From the NCBI RefSeq assembly GCF_004310395.1, contig NZ_BFAX01000002.1, positions 1 to 64,000 of the forward strand: a stretch of 64,000 nt of DNA, in the 5' to 3' direction. Below the pieces are notes generated by a model, which saw only the letters and a program-made list of their open reading frames with translations, was not told the DNA's origin and did no database searches. Origin of the DNA: Methanofervidicoccus abyssi. GTDB taxonomy: Archaea; AGJL01; Methanococci; Methanococcales; Methanococcaceae. Positions 18,505 to 27,132 of the stretch are shown in pieces. How positions within the stretch are numbered: the first letter of the stretch is position 1; each line of letters opens with the position of its first letter. Position numbers and translations under genes: made by a program.

Positions 18505-19410
18505 ATGAAATGTAAATTCTGCGAAAAGGAGGCATACATTAAACTTTACCATCCAAAAATACCCCTCTGCAGAGAACACTTTATAGAGTATTTTGAGAGA
18601 AAGGTTAGGAGAACTATTGAGAGATACAAACTTTTTAAAAAGGATGAAAGAATCTTAGTTGCTATAAGTGGTGGAAAGGATTCTGCAGTAGTTTCCTACA
18701 TACTTAAAAAGTTTAACTACGATATTCAGTGTCTCTATATCAACCTTGGGGTTAGAGGATACTCTGATAAATGTGAAGAGTACGTCAAAAAGCAGTGTAA
18801 AATGATAGATACTCCTCTCCATATAGTTAAGATCAGAGAACTTTTAGGATCTGGAATTGGTGAACTTAGAACTACCCGTCCTACATGCTCCTACTGTGGA
18901 ACTACAAAGAGATATATTTCCAACAAGTTTGCCTATGACAACAACTTTGACGTTGTTGTTACGGGGCATAACATAGATGACGAAGCATCCTTTATTTTTG
19001 GCAACGTACTTAATTGGAATACCCAGTATCTAGCTAAGCAGGGCCCTATACTCCCAGGTGAAGGTAAATTCGTAAAAAAGGTTAAGCCACTCTATGAAGT
19101 TACAGAGAGAGAAATTGTTGCATATGCTTCAGCAGTTGGAATAGACTATGTAACTGACAAATGTCCCTATTCAAAGGGAGCCATTACATTAAGGTATAAG
19201 GAGATTATTAATCAGTTGGAAAAAATCAGACCTGGGACAAAGATAAAATTTGTGAGAGGGTTTTTAAAGAAGAGGCATCTCTTTGAAGGAGAAATTGAAA
19301 AGGGGAAGATTAATGAGTGTAAAGTCTGTGGTATGCCGTCAGGTGGGAAAGTGTGTTCATTCTGCCGTATTTGGGATCTTAGGGAAGCTGTTGATCTGAG
19401 TATAAAATAA
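18505..19410 (+). CDS. ttuA: tRNA-5-methyluridine(54) 2-sulfurtransferase
   Basis: TtuA thiolates ribothymidine at position 54 of tRNA, which stabilises tRNA at high temperature. The protein has an N-terminal zinc finger (CKFC at 3-6 plus later Cys/His), the PP-loop SGGKDS at 55-60, the cysteine pair TCSYCGTTKR near 132 and DKCPYSKGA near 222, and a C-terminal zinc finger CKVCG/CSFC. This is the full TtuA architecture at 301 residues. Its presence fits a thermophile. GGTGGGAAG precedes the ATG. Confidence 0.92.
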   Translation: MKCKFCEKEAYIKLYHPKIPLCREHFIEYFERKVRRTIERYKLFKKDERILVAISGGKDSAVVSYILKKFNYDIQCLYINLGVRGYSDKCEEYVKKQCKMIDTPLHIVKIRELLGSGIGELRTTRPTCSYCGTTKRYISNKFAYDNNFDVVVTGHNIDDEASFIFGNVLNWNTQYLAKQGPILPGEGKFVKKVKPLYEVTEREIVAYASAVGIDYVTDKCPYSKGAITLRYKEIINQLEKIRPGTKIKFVRGFLKKRHLFEGEIEKGKINECKVCGMPSGGKVCSFCRIWDLREAVDLSIK

Positions 19411-19446
19411 GAATATGGACAAATACTAAACATTTTTTACTTATTA

Positions 19447-20490
19447 CTATTCAATAGGAAACCTCAGTATCGCCCCAATACCACCTAAGGCCTTCAGCTG
19501 TTTTCCTGCATCGTGCTCTGTAGATATAATTACAGATTTTCCTCCGATAGATTCTGTGGAATTTATCAGTTTTTCAGCTAGATCTCTGTTTTTCCTTAGA
19601 AACTCATCAGATATAAGTAGAGTATCTACTGCAGAGTAGTTTATAGCCTTTTTAACCTCCTCCAAACCATAGACAGCAAGCTCTTCTTTTGATATCTCCT
19701 CTAAGAGCCTTTCGACCAATTGAGTTTCTTCACTTAACCTTGCCTGTCCGTATATTCTATCTACCATTCCAGATTTTAAAACCTCATTAAGCCCCAACCT
19801 TCCAGTATGGTTTATAGACTCAAATACTGTTCTCCTGTGGATATCACTATACCTTTCAGCAAGATACTTCTGGAAATTGTTCTTACCAAATCCAGGTCCT
19901 GCTACAAGGATTTTTCCCTCGTAAGGTTTTAGAATCTCTACAATTTCCCTGTAGTAATTATGTCTCTCCTGCTCCAACCTCTTTGGATCTAACTTCTTAG
20001 ATATATTAGATTTTATATGTGCCAACTCTTTAACACCGTACTCCCTTATAAGATATACATTACACTCGCTGTCATCCATAATAACAACTACTATCTTCGG
20101 TTTTTTTGTAGATTCCTCCGCACTTTTTAGTCTCTCTAAATCCCATCTTTTCCAATCCTTTCGAATACTAACCTCTGTTAAAGGCTCTATATCTATCGTG
20201 TGGTATGCTCCAAGAGGTATATCGTCAGGTCCATGTATTATCCTGCCACTTACCCTCAACCTATTTGTATCCTCATGGAAGAAGACTTTCTCTACTTTTA
20301 TTCCTAAGTATACCTTTCTCTTAGCACCTCTATCTGCCCTCAACTTATCTCCTTTATCTTCTACCCTTCTCTCTGTCAATGCCCATACTATGTTACCCTT
20401 CTCTATAATGTTGTATAGATGCCACAGATCATCTAAATTCTCAGGTATAATTTTAAGTGTATCCTTCTCTGAAGCCTCTAAGATTTTCAT
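19447..20490 (-). CDS. pelA: Pelota/Dom34 ribosome rescue factor
   Basis: aPelota works with aEF1alpha and ABCE1 to split stalled ribosomes. The 347-residue protein has the N-terminal Sm-like domain (NLDDLWHLYNIIEKGN near 18), the eRF1-like middle domain with VAGPGFGKNNF near residue 212, and the C-terminal L30e-like domain with VDTLLISDEFLR near 285. ATG at 20490 is preceded by GGTAATA. Upstream in-frame codons exist but lack a site and give residues not found in the family. Confidence 0.95.
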   Translation of the reverse strand: MKILEASEKDTLKIIPENLDDLWHLYNIIEKGNIVWALTERRVEDKGDKLRADRGAKRKVYLGIKVEKVFFHEDTNRLRVSGRIIHGPDDIPLGAYHTIDIEPLTEVSIRKDWKRWDLERLKSAEESTKKPKIVVVIMDDSECNVYLIREYGVKELAHIKSNISKKLDPKRLEQERHNYYREIVEILKPYEGKILVAGPGFGKNNFQKYLAERYSDIHRRTVFESINHTGRLGLNEVLKSGMVDRIYGQARLSEETQLVERLLEEISKEELAVYGLEEVKKAINYSAVDTLLISDEFLRKNRDLAEKLINSTESIGGKSVIISTEHDAGKQLKALGGIGAILRFPIE

Positions 20491-20627
20491 AGGTATTACC
20501 TTTTTTATTTTGTTGAACGAATATTTATAAAACACATAATATAATAGAAAATTCAAATTATGATTATATTAAAATCAAAAAATAAAATAAATAAAACTGT
20601 TAGACCTAAATAAAAGATTAAATACAG

Positions 20628-20712
20628 GTGAAAAGCAAAAACAATCTTTATATTCAGACTGCCAGAGAAAGAGAAGTTTCTGTTAATCCTTCTTTGAAGT
20701 GTTTTTATTAAT
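20628..20712 (+). repeat. Dispersed intergenic element, copy A
   Basis: A GC-richer patch in an A/T spacer, starting AAAAGCAA and containing TTTCTGTTAAT, then CTTCTTTGAAG, followed by a T-rich run. Similar patches occur at 26788-26872 (minus), 27000-27092 (plus), 40340-40412 (plus) and 54300-54375 (minus). The family is defined by eye and is degenerate. Confidence 0.4.
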
Positions 20713-20758
20713 TTTTTGTTATTTTTACTCTAATTATTATTTTTTATTATGTGTAATG

Positions 20759-21187
20759 TTAATTACTCTCGGGGACTTGACCCTTTTCCATTAGAGCTAT
20801 CTTACTCTCTAACTCTTTTTGGAGTTTTTCTATGGCTGCTAATGTTTTTGATATCTGTTCTTTAATTTTATTTTCGGCATTACTTAACTCTTTAGACGAC
20901 TCTTTAAACTCCCTGATGGTTTCCTCGATGGATTTTTCAACAAAGACATCAGCACCTACATTAACTATAACATTTTCACAGTCTTGAACTTTAACTCTTG
21001 TAAATACTCCACCACCTAAAGGTATAAGTATCTCCTTAGATTGCTTTAATCCTTCCATAGACTCTATAGATTTTAAAATTTCCAACTTCAAAATTTCTAT
21101 CTTACCTAATTCTTCCTGTAATCTATTTATCTGTTGTTTGTAGATCTCTATTTGATACAGCTGTTTCTGAACTTCTTCGTTTTTCAC
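20759..21187 (-). CDS. pfdA: Prefoldin subunit alpha
   Basis: Prefoldin alpha pairs with beta to form the hexameric holdase that passes unfolded proteins to the thermosome. The 142-residue protein has two long coiled-coil arms (about 4-45 and 90-135) flanking a beta-hairpin region with the conserved EILIPLGGGVF and NVGADVFVEKS. It lies downstream of pelA on the same strand after 268 bp... in the minus direction it is instead the gene following pelA's 5' flank, so it is probably transcribed on its own. Confidence 0.92.
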   Translation of the reverse strand: MKNEEVQKQLYQIEIYKQQINRLQEELGKIEILKLEILKSIESMEGLKQSKEILIPLGGGVFTRVKVQDCENVIVNVGADVFVEKSIEETIREFKESSKELSNAENKIKEQISKTLAAIEKLQKELESKIALMEKGQVPESN

Positions 21188-21303
21188 AATACCACCTTGT
21201 TTTTTATATTTCGTATAGATCGCAAGATATATATACTTATTTGTAATTATTGATAATTATAATTATTTTTTATTATAAATTAATTACAAAATTGGTGTAT
21301 GTT

Positions 21304-21612
21304 ATGCTACTCCTTGACGTTTTAGAGTACCTGTTTATACTGACAAAGGCCTTAAGTGAGGCATGGCTGGATGTAGTAAAGAGAAGTATAAGTGGTGATA
21401 TAAATCCCCAGATAGTAGATATAGAAACTGAGATAAACAGTCTAATAGGACAGGTACTCTTAGCGTGTAGTATAACCCTCACTCCAGGAACATTGACCAT
21501 AGGACTGGATCCGAGGAGAAGAGTATTAAAGGTTGCCACAATCGTCCCTATAAAGAGGGAAGATATTGTACCTTTTGAGCCCTACATAAAAAAGATTTTT
21601 GATAGGGACTAA
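21304..21612 (+). CDS. ehbA: Probable energy-converting hydrogenase B subunit A (MnhE-like)
   Basis: A 102-residue protein resembling the MnhE subunit of cation/proton antiporters. The diagnostic part is [20 protein letters not shown] near residue 54, which I recognise from MnhE and from EhbA of methanogens. In Ehb this subunit belongs to the membrane arm that couples ion flow to ferredoxin reduction for carbon fixation. ATG at 21304 is chosen because GGTG lies just upstream; earlier in-frame codons sit in an A/T tract. Ehb genes are scattered in Methanococcales, so a lone copy is not odd. An unrelated MnhE-family protein remains possible. Confidence 0.6.
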   Translation: MLLLDVLEYLFILTKALSEAWLDVVKRSISGDINPQIVDIETEINSLIGQVLLACSITLTPGTLTIGLDPRRRVLKVATIVPIKREDIVPFEPYIKKIFDRD

Positions 21613-21995
21613 GAATCTAACAACCTGAACCATTGAGGGGTTTTTAATAATTTATATCCTCCTAAAGCTCCAGGTTTGGTTTTTATCTCAAATCCTAAGG
21701 ATTGTAAATCCTTAATTCTCGAATACACCGCTCCTCTACTGTTTCGAGATATACATTTCTTTAAATACTCTCCAGATACATACTCTGAATTCTTTGAAAA
21801 TATTCCTTTATCTTCTAGTATTTTTCTGGCATTTCTTTTCCCATGTATTTTAATGAGATTGTTATACTCTTTGTTTATCTCTAGCAACTTTATTAGTATA
21901 ATAAAGTGCCCGAGATCCAACTTTATATTTTTTTTATAAGCTTCTCTTAGAAAGGACCAGAAATCTAACTTTATATCTTCGTATCGGATCTCCAT
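21609..21995 (-). CDS. Uncharacterised winged-helix-like protein
   Basis: A 128-residue basic protein I cannot assign to a named family. The C-terminal half ([19 protein letters not shown], then [10 protein letters not shown]) reads like a helix-turn-helix followed by a winged-helix wing, so DNA binding is plausible. The N-terminal half is helical. Its stop overlaps that of ehbA by 4 bp in convergent orientation. No partner gene is obvious. Confidence 0.55.
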   Translation of the reverse strand: MEIRYEDIKLDFWSFLREAYKKNIKLDLGHFIILIKLLEINKEYNNLIKIHGKRNARKILEDKGIFSKNSEYVSGEYLKKCISRNSRGAVYSRIKDLQSLGFEIKTKPGALGGYKLLKTPQWFRLLDS

Positions 21996-22204
21996 AGTAT
22001 CTCCAAAATAGGAATGTTAAAATAAACAGGTAATATATACAGATGTGCACGAATTTCAAACAGAGATGATAATTTCCTTATTTTACCATAGATAGAAAAT
22101 TTTAATTATTATCGTTTATAATTTTTATTAAATTTTTATATTAATTCTATATTGTAGTAAAAAGGTACTTCTAATTTCCATCACAACAATATAAAGGGAT
22201 CATC

Positions 22205-23533
22205 ATGGATATAGAGATACTTAAAAGTTATCCATTGTGTCATAGGTGTTTTGGAAGGTTGTACGCCAAGTTACTTCATACATCAAACTACGAAAGAGGA
22301 AGGTCTATAAAGATGACAAAGGCTATTGAGTTGGAATCCAAGTTGTACGATCTAAAAGAGAGATCTGGAGGTGTAGAGAGGTTAAAGTGGGGAGATGTAG
22401 AAGAAGAGATAAAAAAAATAAAGGAAGAACTATCCTACCTATACAGAAGTGGATTGACGGAGATAAGAGCTATCGAAGGTTTAGAAGTAGATAGCAGTAA
22501 ATGTCCTTGGTGTAAAGGTATATTTCAGGAAAAAAACCTGGAAAAAATCTTGGAGAAAACTTTAAAGTTACTAAGTGAGTACGAATATGATACCTTTTTA
22601 GTTGGTACTTTACTTCCTAAATCTATAAAAAAATTTGAGGAGAGGATAAAAACACCTTACATGGAGAGTATAAAACAAGAGTTCAACAGAACAATGGGGA
22701 AACTACTAATAGAAAAAACATCTAAAACTGTCGAAAGGGAGAATCCTGATATAGTCATTCTTATAAACCCTTATAAGAAGAAGGTAAAATTACAAATTAC
22801 ACCGGTATATATAAAAGGAAGGTATAGAAAGTTAGTAAGAGGTATTCCCCAGACTAGATGGCCTTGTGGCTACTGTAAAGGTAAGGGATGTGAAAAGTGT
22901 AACTTCACTGGAAAAAAATACACCACCTCGGTGGAGGAGATAATTGCAGGACCTTTCATGGAGGCCTTTAAAGGTAAAAGTGAGGCCTTTCACGGTGCTG
23001 GAAGAGAAGATATCGATGTAAGAATGCTTGGAGATGGAAGGCCCTTTGTCCTTGAAATAAAGGAACCTAAGGTTAGGAAAGTAAATCTGGAAGAGATAGG
23101 AGAAAAGATAAACAAAAGTGGAATGGTCGAAGTGCTTAACTTGGAGTATGGTACTAGAAAAGATATAATATCCTTTAAAAATAAACCTCATAAAAAGACT
23201 TATCTGGCACTTGTGGAATGTGAGGAGGAGGTTTCCGATAAAGAACTTTCGGAGTTAGAGAAGAAATTAGAAAATTTAACTGTGTATCAGAGAACTCCTC
23301 AAAGGGTATCTCATAGAAGGGCAGATCTGGTAAGAATCCGTAAAGTATACAAAGCATGGACAGAGAGGATAGATCCCAAGAGGTTTAAACTTAAGGTGTA
23401 TTGTGATGGGGGATTATACATAAAAGAGTTGATAAGTGGAGATGATGGAAGAACTTCTCCATCAGTTTCTAAGATTCTAAATAAAAGATGTGTATGTAAA
23501 GAGTTAGACGTGTTAAAAGTCCATGATGAGTAA
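22205..23533 (+). CDS. pus10: tRNA pseudouridine synthase Pus10
   Basis: Pus10 makes pseudouridine 54/55 in the T-loop of archaeal tRNA. The 442-residue protein has an N-terminal zinc-binding accessory domain (LCHRCFGR near 12, CPWCKG near 98), a THUMP-like middle, a second CxxC group (CGYCKGKGCEKCNFTG near 219) and the catalytic domain with the Asp-bearing GREDIDVRMLGDGRPF near 265. Length matches archaeal Pus10. The ATG lies after an A/T spacer with GGGATCATC nearby. Confidence 0.95.
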   Translation: MDIEILKSYPLCHRCFGRLYAKLLHTSNYERGRSIKMTKAIELESKLYDLKERSGGVERLKWGDVEEEIKKIKEELSYLYRSGLTEIRAIEGLEVDSSKCPWCKGIFQEKNLEKILEKTLKLLSEYEYDTFLVGTLLPKSIKKFEERIKTPYMESIKQEFNRTMGKLLIEKTSKTVERENPDIVILINPYKKKVKLQITPVYIKGRYRKLVRGIPQTRWPCGYCKGKGCEKCNFTGKKYTTSVEEIIAGPFMEAFKGKSEAFHGAGREDIDVRMLGDGRPFVLEIKEPKVRKVNLEEIGEKINKSGMVEVLNLEYGTRKDIISFKNKPHKKTYLALVECEEEVSDKELSELEKKLENLTVYQRTPQRVSHRRADLVRIRKVYKAWTERIDPKRFKLKVYCDGGLYIKELISGDDGRTSPSVSKILNKRCVCKELDVLKVHDE

Positions 23534-24070
23534 TATTACAAACATATTATAAACATACGTTCTTTAAAGGGTGGGGATAGTGAGATTTCTTCCCCAATAC
23601 TCAAAATAGTATTTAAAAAGGAGGACGACAATGTCCATATATCAAAATTCTAGCAATAAACAAAACTATTTAAATTAATAACAACTATCAAAATCTCAAT
23701 AAAAATGATAAAAAATGATAATAATTATAATCAAAAATTAAAAAAATAAAAAAATATTAAAACACCTAAATAAAGTAATACATTATGGATAAAGGCAAGT
23801 ATATCTATTATTTCCCGGACCACATCAAATATTGGAGAAGTAAGGTAAAATTCTCTCAAATCTTTTTTTAAGAGTTTTTTACACTTTTAAATCTCTTTAT
23901 AACAGGATGATATTATAGACATCTTTGAAAATAATATTATTTTATTTTTAAATTAATTGACATAAAGTTTTTATATTTTAGCATCTACCGAGAAGATAAA
24001 TAATTTAAATAACAAACTCTGAGTTATCCTTATAGATATTCTTAAATATTTTTATTATCGGTGAAAACCC
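23534..24070. other. Long spacer between pus10 and argD
   Basis: 537 bp, mostly A/T. Two GC-richer patches stand out: 23562-23605 (containing a GGGTGGGGA / TTCCCCA dyad near 23570-23596) and 23815-23860 (TTTCCCGGACC). The latter has the general look of the intergenic element but a weak match. No ORF with a ribosome-binding site was found. Confidence 0.4.
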
Positions 24071-25288
24071 ATGGATATCTTCAATGAGATATACAGAGAT
24101 ATAGATGAGAGTGTTATAATTAAAGAGGAGAAAAAATATATAATGAACACTTACGGAAGGCTCCCTGTAGTCCTTATTAGAGGTAACGGTGTCTATGTAG
24201 AAGATGTAAAAGGAAAAAGATACTTAGACTTTATTTCTGGGATTGGTGTAAACAGTATAGGACACTGTAATCCCAAGTTAATAGAAAACGTAAAGAAACA
24301 GCTTGAGATTCTCATCCATGTATCTAACTTATATTACACTATTCCTCAGGTGAAGTTGGCAAAAAAACTTGCACATCTTTCAGGTTTAGATAAGGTCTTT
24401 TTCTCAAATAGTGGTGCAGAAGCAAACGAAGGAGCCATAAAACTTGCAAGGAAATACGGTAAAAAGATGGGAGTAGGAGAAGGGGAGATAATAACTATGG
24501 AAAGAGGATTCCATGGGAGAACATTGGCAACTCTAACTGCAACTTCAAAGGTAGAGTATCAAAAAGGTTTTGAACCCCTTCCAAAGGGATTCAAATACGT
24601 GCCCTTTAACGACTTGGATAAACTGATGGAGAGTATATCTAATAAAACTACAGGTATAATGATAGAGCCTATTCAAGGAGAGGGGGGAATACATGTTGCA
24701 GATAAGGAATACCTAAAAGGTGTTAGGGATATATGTGACGATAAAGGTATTCTCCTTATATTCGACGAGGTACAGTGTGGTATTGGAAGGACTGGAAAGA
24801 TGTTCGCCTATCAACACTACGATATTAAACCTGATATACTAACATTGGCAAAGGCTCTAGGTGGTGGGATCCCCATAGGGGCCACCATATCTAAGGAAGA
24901 GGTTGCCCACGTTTTCACACCTGGAAGTCATGGATCTACCTTCGGTGGCAACCCTCTGGCCTGTGTAAGTGCCTACGTTACTCTGAGTATTGTAGAAGAT
25001 CTTTTAACACATGTAGAGGAAATGGGGGAGTACTTTATGAGAAAGTTGAGGAATCTACAGAGTAAATACTCATTTATAAAAGAGGTTAGAGGTATTGGTC
25101 TTATGATAGGCATGGAGTTGTCCTTCCAGGGAAAAGATGTGGTCAAAAAGATGCTTGAAAAGGGTTATCTGATAAACTGTACAGCGGAAAATGTGTTGAG
25201 ATTCCTCCCTCCCCTTATTGTAGAGAAGGAGCATATAGACGTCCTTGTAGATACCCTGGATGAGGTATTTTCAGAGGTAGAAGTTTAA
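24071..25288 (+). CDS. argD: Acetylornithine aminotransferase
   Basis: A class III PLP-dependent aminotransferase of 405 residues. It has the family opening GVYVEDVKGKRYLDFISGIG, SNSGAEANEGAIKLAR near 118, GFHGRT near 149, the cofactor Asp in FDEVQCGIGRTG near 233 and the PLP-lysine in TLAKALGGGIPIG near 264. It converts N-acetylglutamate semialdehyde to N-acetylornithine in arginine synthesis; related enzymes acting in lysine synthesis cannot be fully excluded. GGTGAAAACCC precedes the ATG. It stands alone. Confidence 0.9.
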   Translation: MDIFNEIYRDIDESVIIKEEKKYIMNTYGRLPVVLIRGNGVYVEDVKGKRYLDFISGIGVNSIGHCNPKLIENVKKQLEILIHVSNLYYTIPQVKLAKKLAHLSGLDKVFFSNSGAEANEGAIKLARKYGKKMGVGEGEIITMERGFHGRTLATLTATSKVEYQKGFEPLPKGFKYVPFNDLDKLMESISNKTTGIMIEPIQGEGGIHVADKEYLKGVRDICDDKGILLIFDEVQCGIGRTGKMFAYQHYDIKPDILTLAKALGGGIPIGATISKEEVAHVFTPGSHGSTFGGNPLACVSAYVTLSIVEDLLTHVEEMGEYFMRKLRNLQSKYSFIKEVRGIGLMIGMELSFQGKDVVKKMLEKGYLINCTAENVLRFLPPLIVEKEHIDVLVDTLDEVFSEVEV

Positions 25289-25305
25289 GATAGAAGTACA
25301 GAATA

Positions 25306-25887
25306 CTATTTTCTCTCCCTCCACTTGACAAATAGGTAGTATCTCTGGGGCTCTTTTAACTCCTTCTCTATCCTCTTTGCTATGGCATTTAGGAGGTTTC
25401 TATGGATTCTTTTCTCTATATCTTCAAAACTTTCAAAGGGTTTTATCTCTCTTTCCTCCAATATCTTCCACATAAGTGTTTTACCAACTCCGGGCAGAAG
25501 TTGAAGCGTATGTAATCTCGTTGTTATAGGTTGACATTTATTGATAAAATCCACAAACCTTTTTTCATTCCGTTTAACAGCTTCCATTATAACGTAAAGT
25601 AATTCAGTTTTTGCAGTAGGTGTTAAATCCTCATATTTTAGGGTTCTTGAAATATACTCCACTTTATCCCTTTTACCTCTTCCAATATATACTCTCTCAG
25701 CCAAATCCACGCTTTGATCCTTCTTTATAATCATCTCCATAAGTACAAACTGTTTTTCGCCAAATCCTTGGGCAACAGGTTTTCTCTGATGAATAGGAAT
25801 GTTCTCCTCGGGATACCCATATGGTAAAAAATCTAACACATAAGCGTAGTTCTCAAAGACTCTCTTCTTACTTCTGTGTTTTTTCAT
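25306..25887 (-). CDS. DUF655 protein with helix-hairpin-helix
   Basis: A 193-residue archaeal protein of the DUF655 family. The N-terminal half (YAYVLDFLPYGYP, then FVLMEMIIKK) suggests an OB-like beta fold. The segment LQLLPGVGKTLMWKILEER near residue 133 is a helix-hairpin-helix, so nucleic-acid binding is likely. ATG at 25887 has AGAGGGTGT upstream. It is the third gene after L21e and rpoF on the minus strand, a linkage that suggests a role in transcription or translation; this is inference. Confidence 0.85.
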   Translation of the reverse strand: MKKHRSKKRVFENYAYVLDFLPYGYPEENIPIHQRKPVAQGFGEKQFVLMEMIIKKDQSVDLAERVYIGRGKRDKVEYISRTLKYEDLTPTAKTELLYVIMEAVKRNEKRFVDFINKCQPITTRLHTLQLLPGVGKTLMWKILEEREIKPFESFEDIEKRIHRNLLNAIAKRIEKELKEPQRYYLFVKWRERK

Positions 25888-25974
25888 ACAATACACCCTC
25901 TGAAATTTAAGAATAAAAAAATAAAAAATAAGTGGATTTAAAATAAAAGAACAATATAGCATAGAAAAAATAAA

Positions 25975-26304
25975 TTACTTAATGTATTTACGAACTGTAT
26001 TTAGTATTTCCTCTGCATTCTCTGGAAGATCAGACTTGTAGAATATTACCTTTAAATCCTCTTCGTCCTTAGGAAGTAAATCCACTATCTTAACACTGGT
26101 CTTCTCATCTAAACCTAAACTCTTCAGTTCACTGAGTAATTCTTCAGCCTCTTCAACACTCAATTTTGCAAATTTTTCTAAGTAACTCAGTGCACAGTTG
26201 AGTTCGTAAGGTATTTCCTCGTAGTTTTCTCTGTTGTTGTTAACCATCTCCTTTGACCAGGCTATGGTAACGTATCTTTCAGAGATTAACTTTTTCCCTA
26301 TCAT
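25975..26304 (-). CDS. rpoF: RNA polymerase subunit F (Rpb4 homologue)
   Basis: A 109-residue archaeal RpoF, which with RpoE forms the stalk of RNA polymerase. The sequence has the typical small helical fold with LNCALSYLEKFAKL near 45 and a terminal DLPENAEEILNTVRKYIK. It lies between L21e and DUF655, an arrangement I know from Methanococcales. Confidence 0.9.
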   Translation of the reverse strand: MIGKKLISERYVTIAWSKEMVNNNRENYEEIPYELNCALSYLEKFAKLSVEEAEELLSELKSLGLDEKTSVKIVDLLPKDEEDLKVIFYKSDLPENAEEILNTVRKYIK

Positions 26305-26328
26305 AACAATCCAAATTTAATTTTTTAA

Positions 26329-26625
26329 TTACTTCTTATATTCCCTTAGATGTTGTGGTCTAACTATAACATCCTTGTATTTTCCTCCATCTCTAACTCT
26401 GACGATAAAGGCCCTACCTCTCTGTCCAATTACGATACCAGTTTTCCCATGGAACTTTGGATGAGGCATGCCTTTATGTACTGAAGGATCTATTACGATG
26501 TGGACGATATCTCCAACTTTAAACTCTTTCAATGCCCTTGTAACAGGATACATTCCCTTCTCCCTTGGATGTTTTCTAAGTTTATGTCTTGTTTTACTCC
26601 TGAAACCTTTACTCCTCTGTACCAT
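26329..26625 (-). CDS. rpl21e: Large-subunit ribosomal protein L21e
   Basis: A 98-residue basic protein with the family opening VQRSKGFRSKTRHKLRKH and a KOW/SH3-like core (VGDIVHIVIDPSVHKGMPH). ATG at 26625 is chosen because GGAGGAGTGA lies just upstream; an in-frame GTG 6 bp earlier overlaps that site. First gene of the L21e-rpoF-DUF655 operon. Confidence 0.95.
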   Translation of the reverse strand: MVQRSKGFRSKTRHKLRKHPREKGMYPVTRALKEFKVGDIVHIVIDPSVHKGMPHPKFHGKTGIVIGQRGRAFIVRVRDGGKYKDVIVRPQHLREYKK

Positions 26626-26787
26626 ACTCACTCCTCCTTCTTTTTAATAACGATAAAAATTATAATTTTATAATCAACTATAAAAAGATTATTGTATAGT
26701 AGTATCAAAAGTTAGTAAAATATTGACTATAAAATATCACATTATATAAAATAATAACGAGAGTTAAAAAATGAAAAAAAACTCTTC

Positions 26788-26872
26788 AAAGAAGATAAAT
26801 TAACAGAAATCCTACTCTGTTTTCCAGTACATAAGGACTGTTCAGGAGATAAGATTTGATATTTAGGAATTT
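26788..26872 (-). repeat. Dispersed intergenic element, copy B
   Basis: On the minus strand it reads GTAGGATTTCTGTTAATTT followed by TCTTCTTTGAAGAG and then a run of T. The core matches copy A in TTTCTGTTAAT and CTTCTTTGAAG, and copy D in TAGGATTT and TGTTAATTT. It lies between flaJ and rpl21e. Confidence 0.45.
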
Positions 26873-26999
26873 TTATTTTTTTATTAGAGGGGGTCTATTA
26901 ATTTTAAAAGGTTCTGTTCAGAACTATAATTGCTATAATAATTGTTATATTCTATTTCTTAAAAATGCTTTTTAAGTATCTACAACCCAAATAAAGATA

Positions 27000-27092
27000 T
27001 AAAAAGCAAGATACTCCTTATTCTTACACTGCACTGGGCACTGAGAAACAGGTTAGGTTTTCAGTTATCCTTTTCTTCATGAGATTTTACAC
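27000..27092 (+). repeat. Dispersed intergenic element, copy C
   Basis: Plus-strand patch starting AAAAGCAAGATACTCC and containing TGAGAAACAGGTTAGG, then TTTTCAGTTATCC and TTTTCTTCATGAG. It shares the AAAAGCAA opening and the core order with copy A, and TTAGG-TTT with copies B and D. Confidence 0.4.
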
Positions 27093-27132
27093 TTTTTATC
27101 TATATAAATTATGTATATATCTATCATCATCT

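Larger units (their letters stand above)
26626..27132. other. Spacer between the archaellum operon end and the L21e operon
   Basis: 507 bp holding the flaJ 3' flank and the L21e promoter (TATA-like TTTTTATAG on the minus strand near 26680). Two patches in opposite orientation, 26788-26872 (minus) and 27000-27092 (plus), belong to the dispersed element family. No credible ORF is seen. Confidence 0.5.

Noticed and set aside
23562-23605. Rho-independent-type terminator after pus10
   Set aside because: The G/C dyad is imperfect and is not followed by a T-run.
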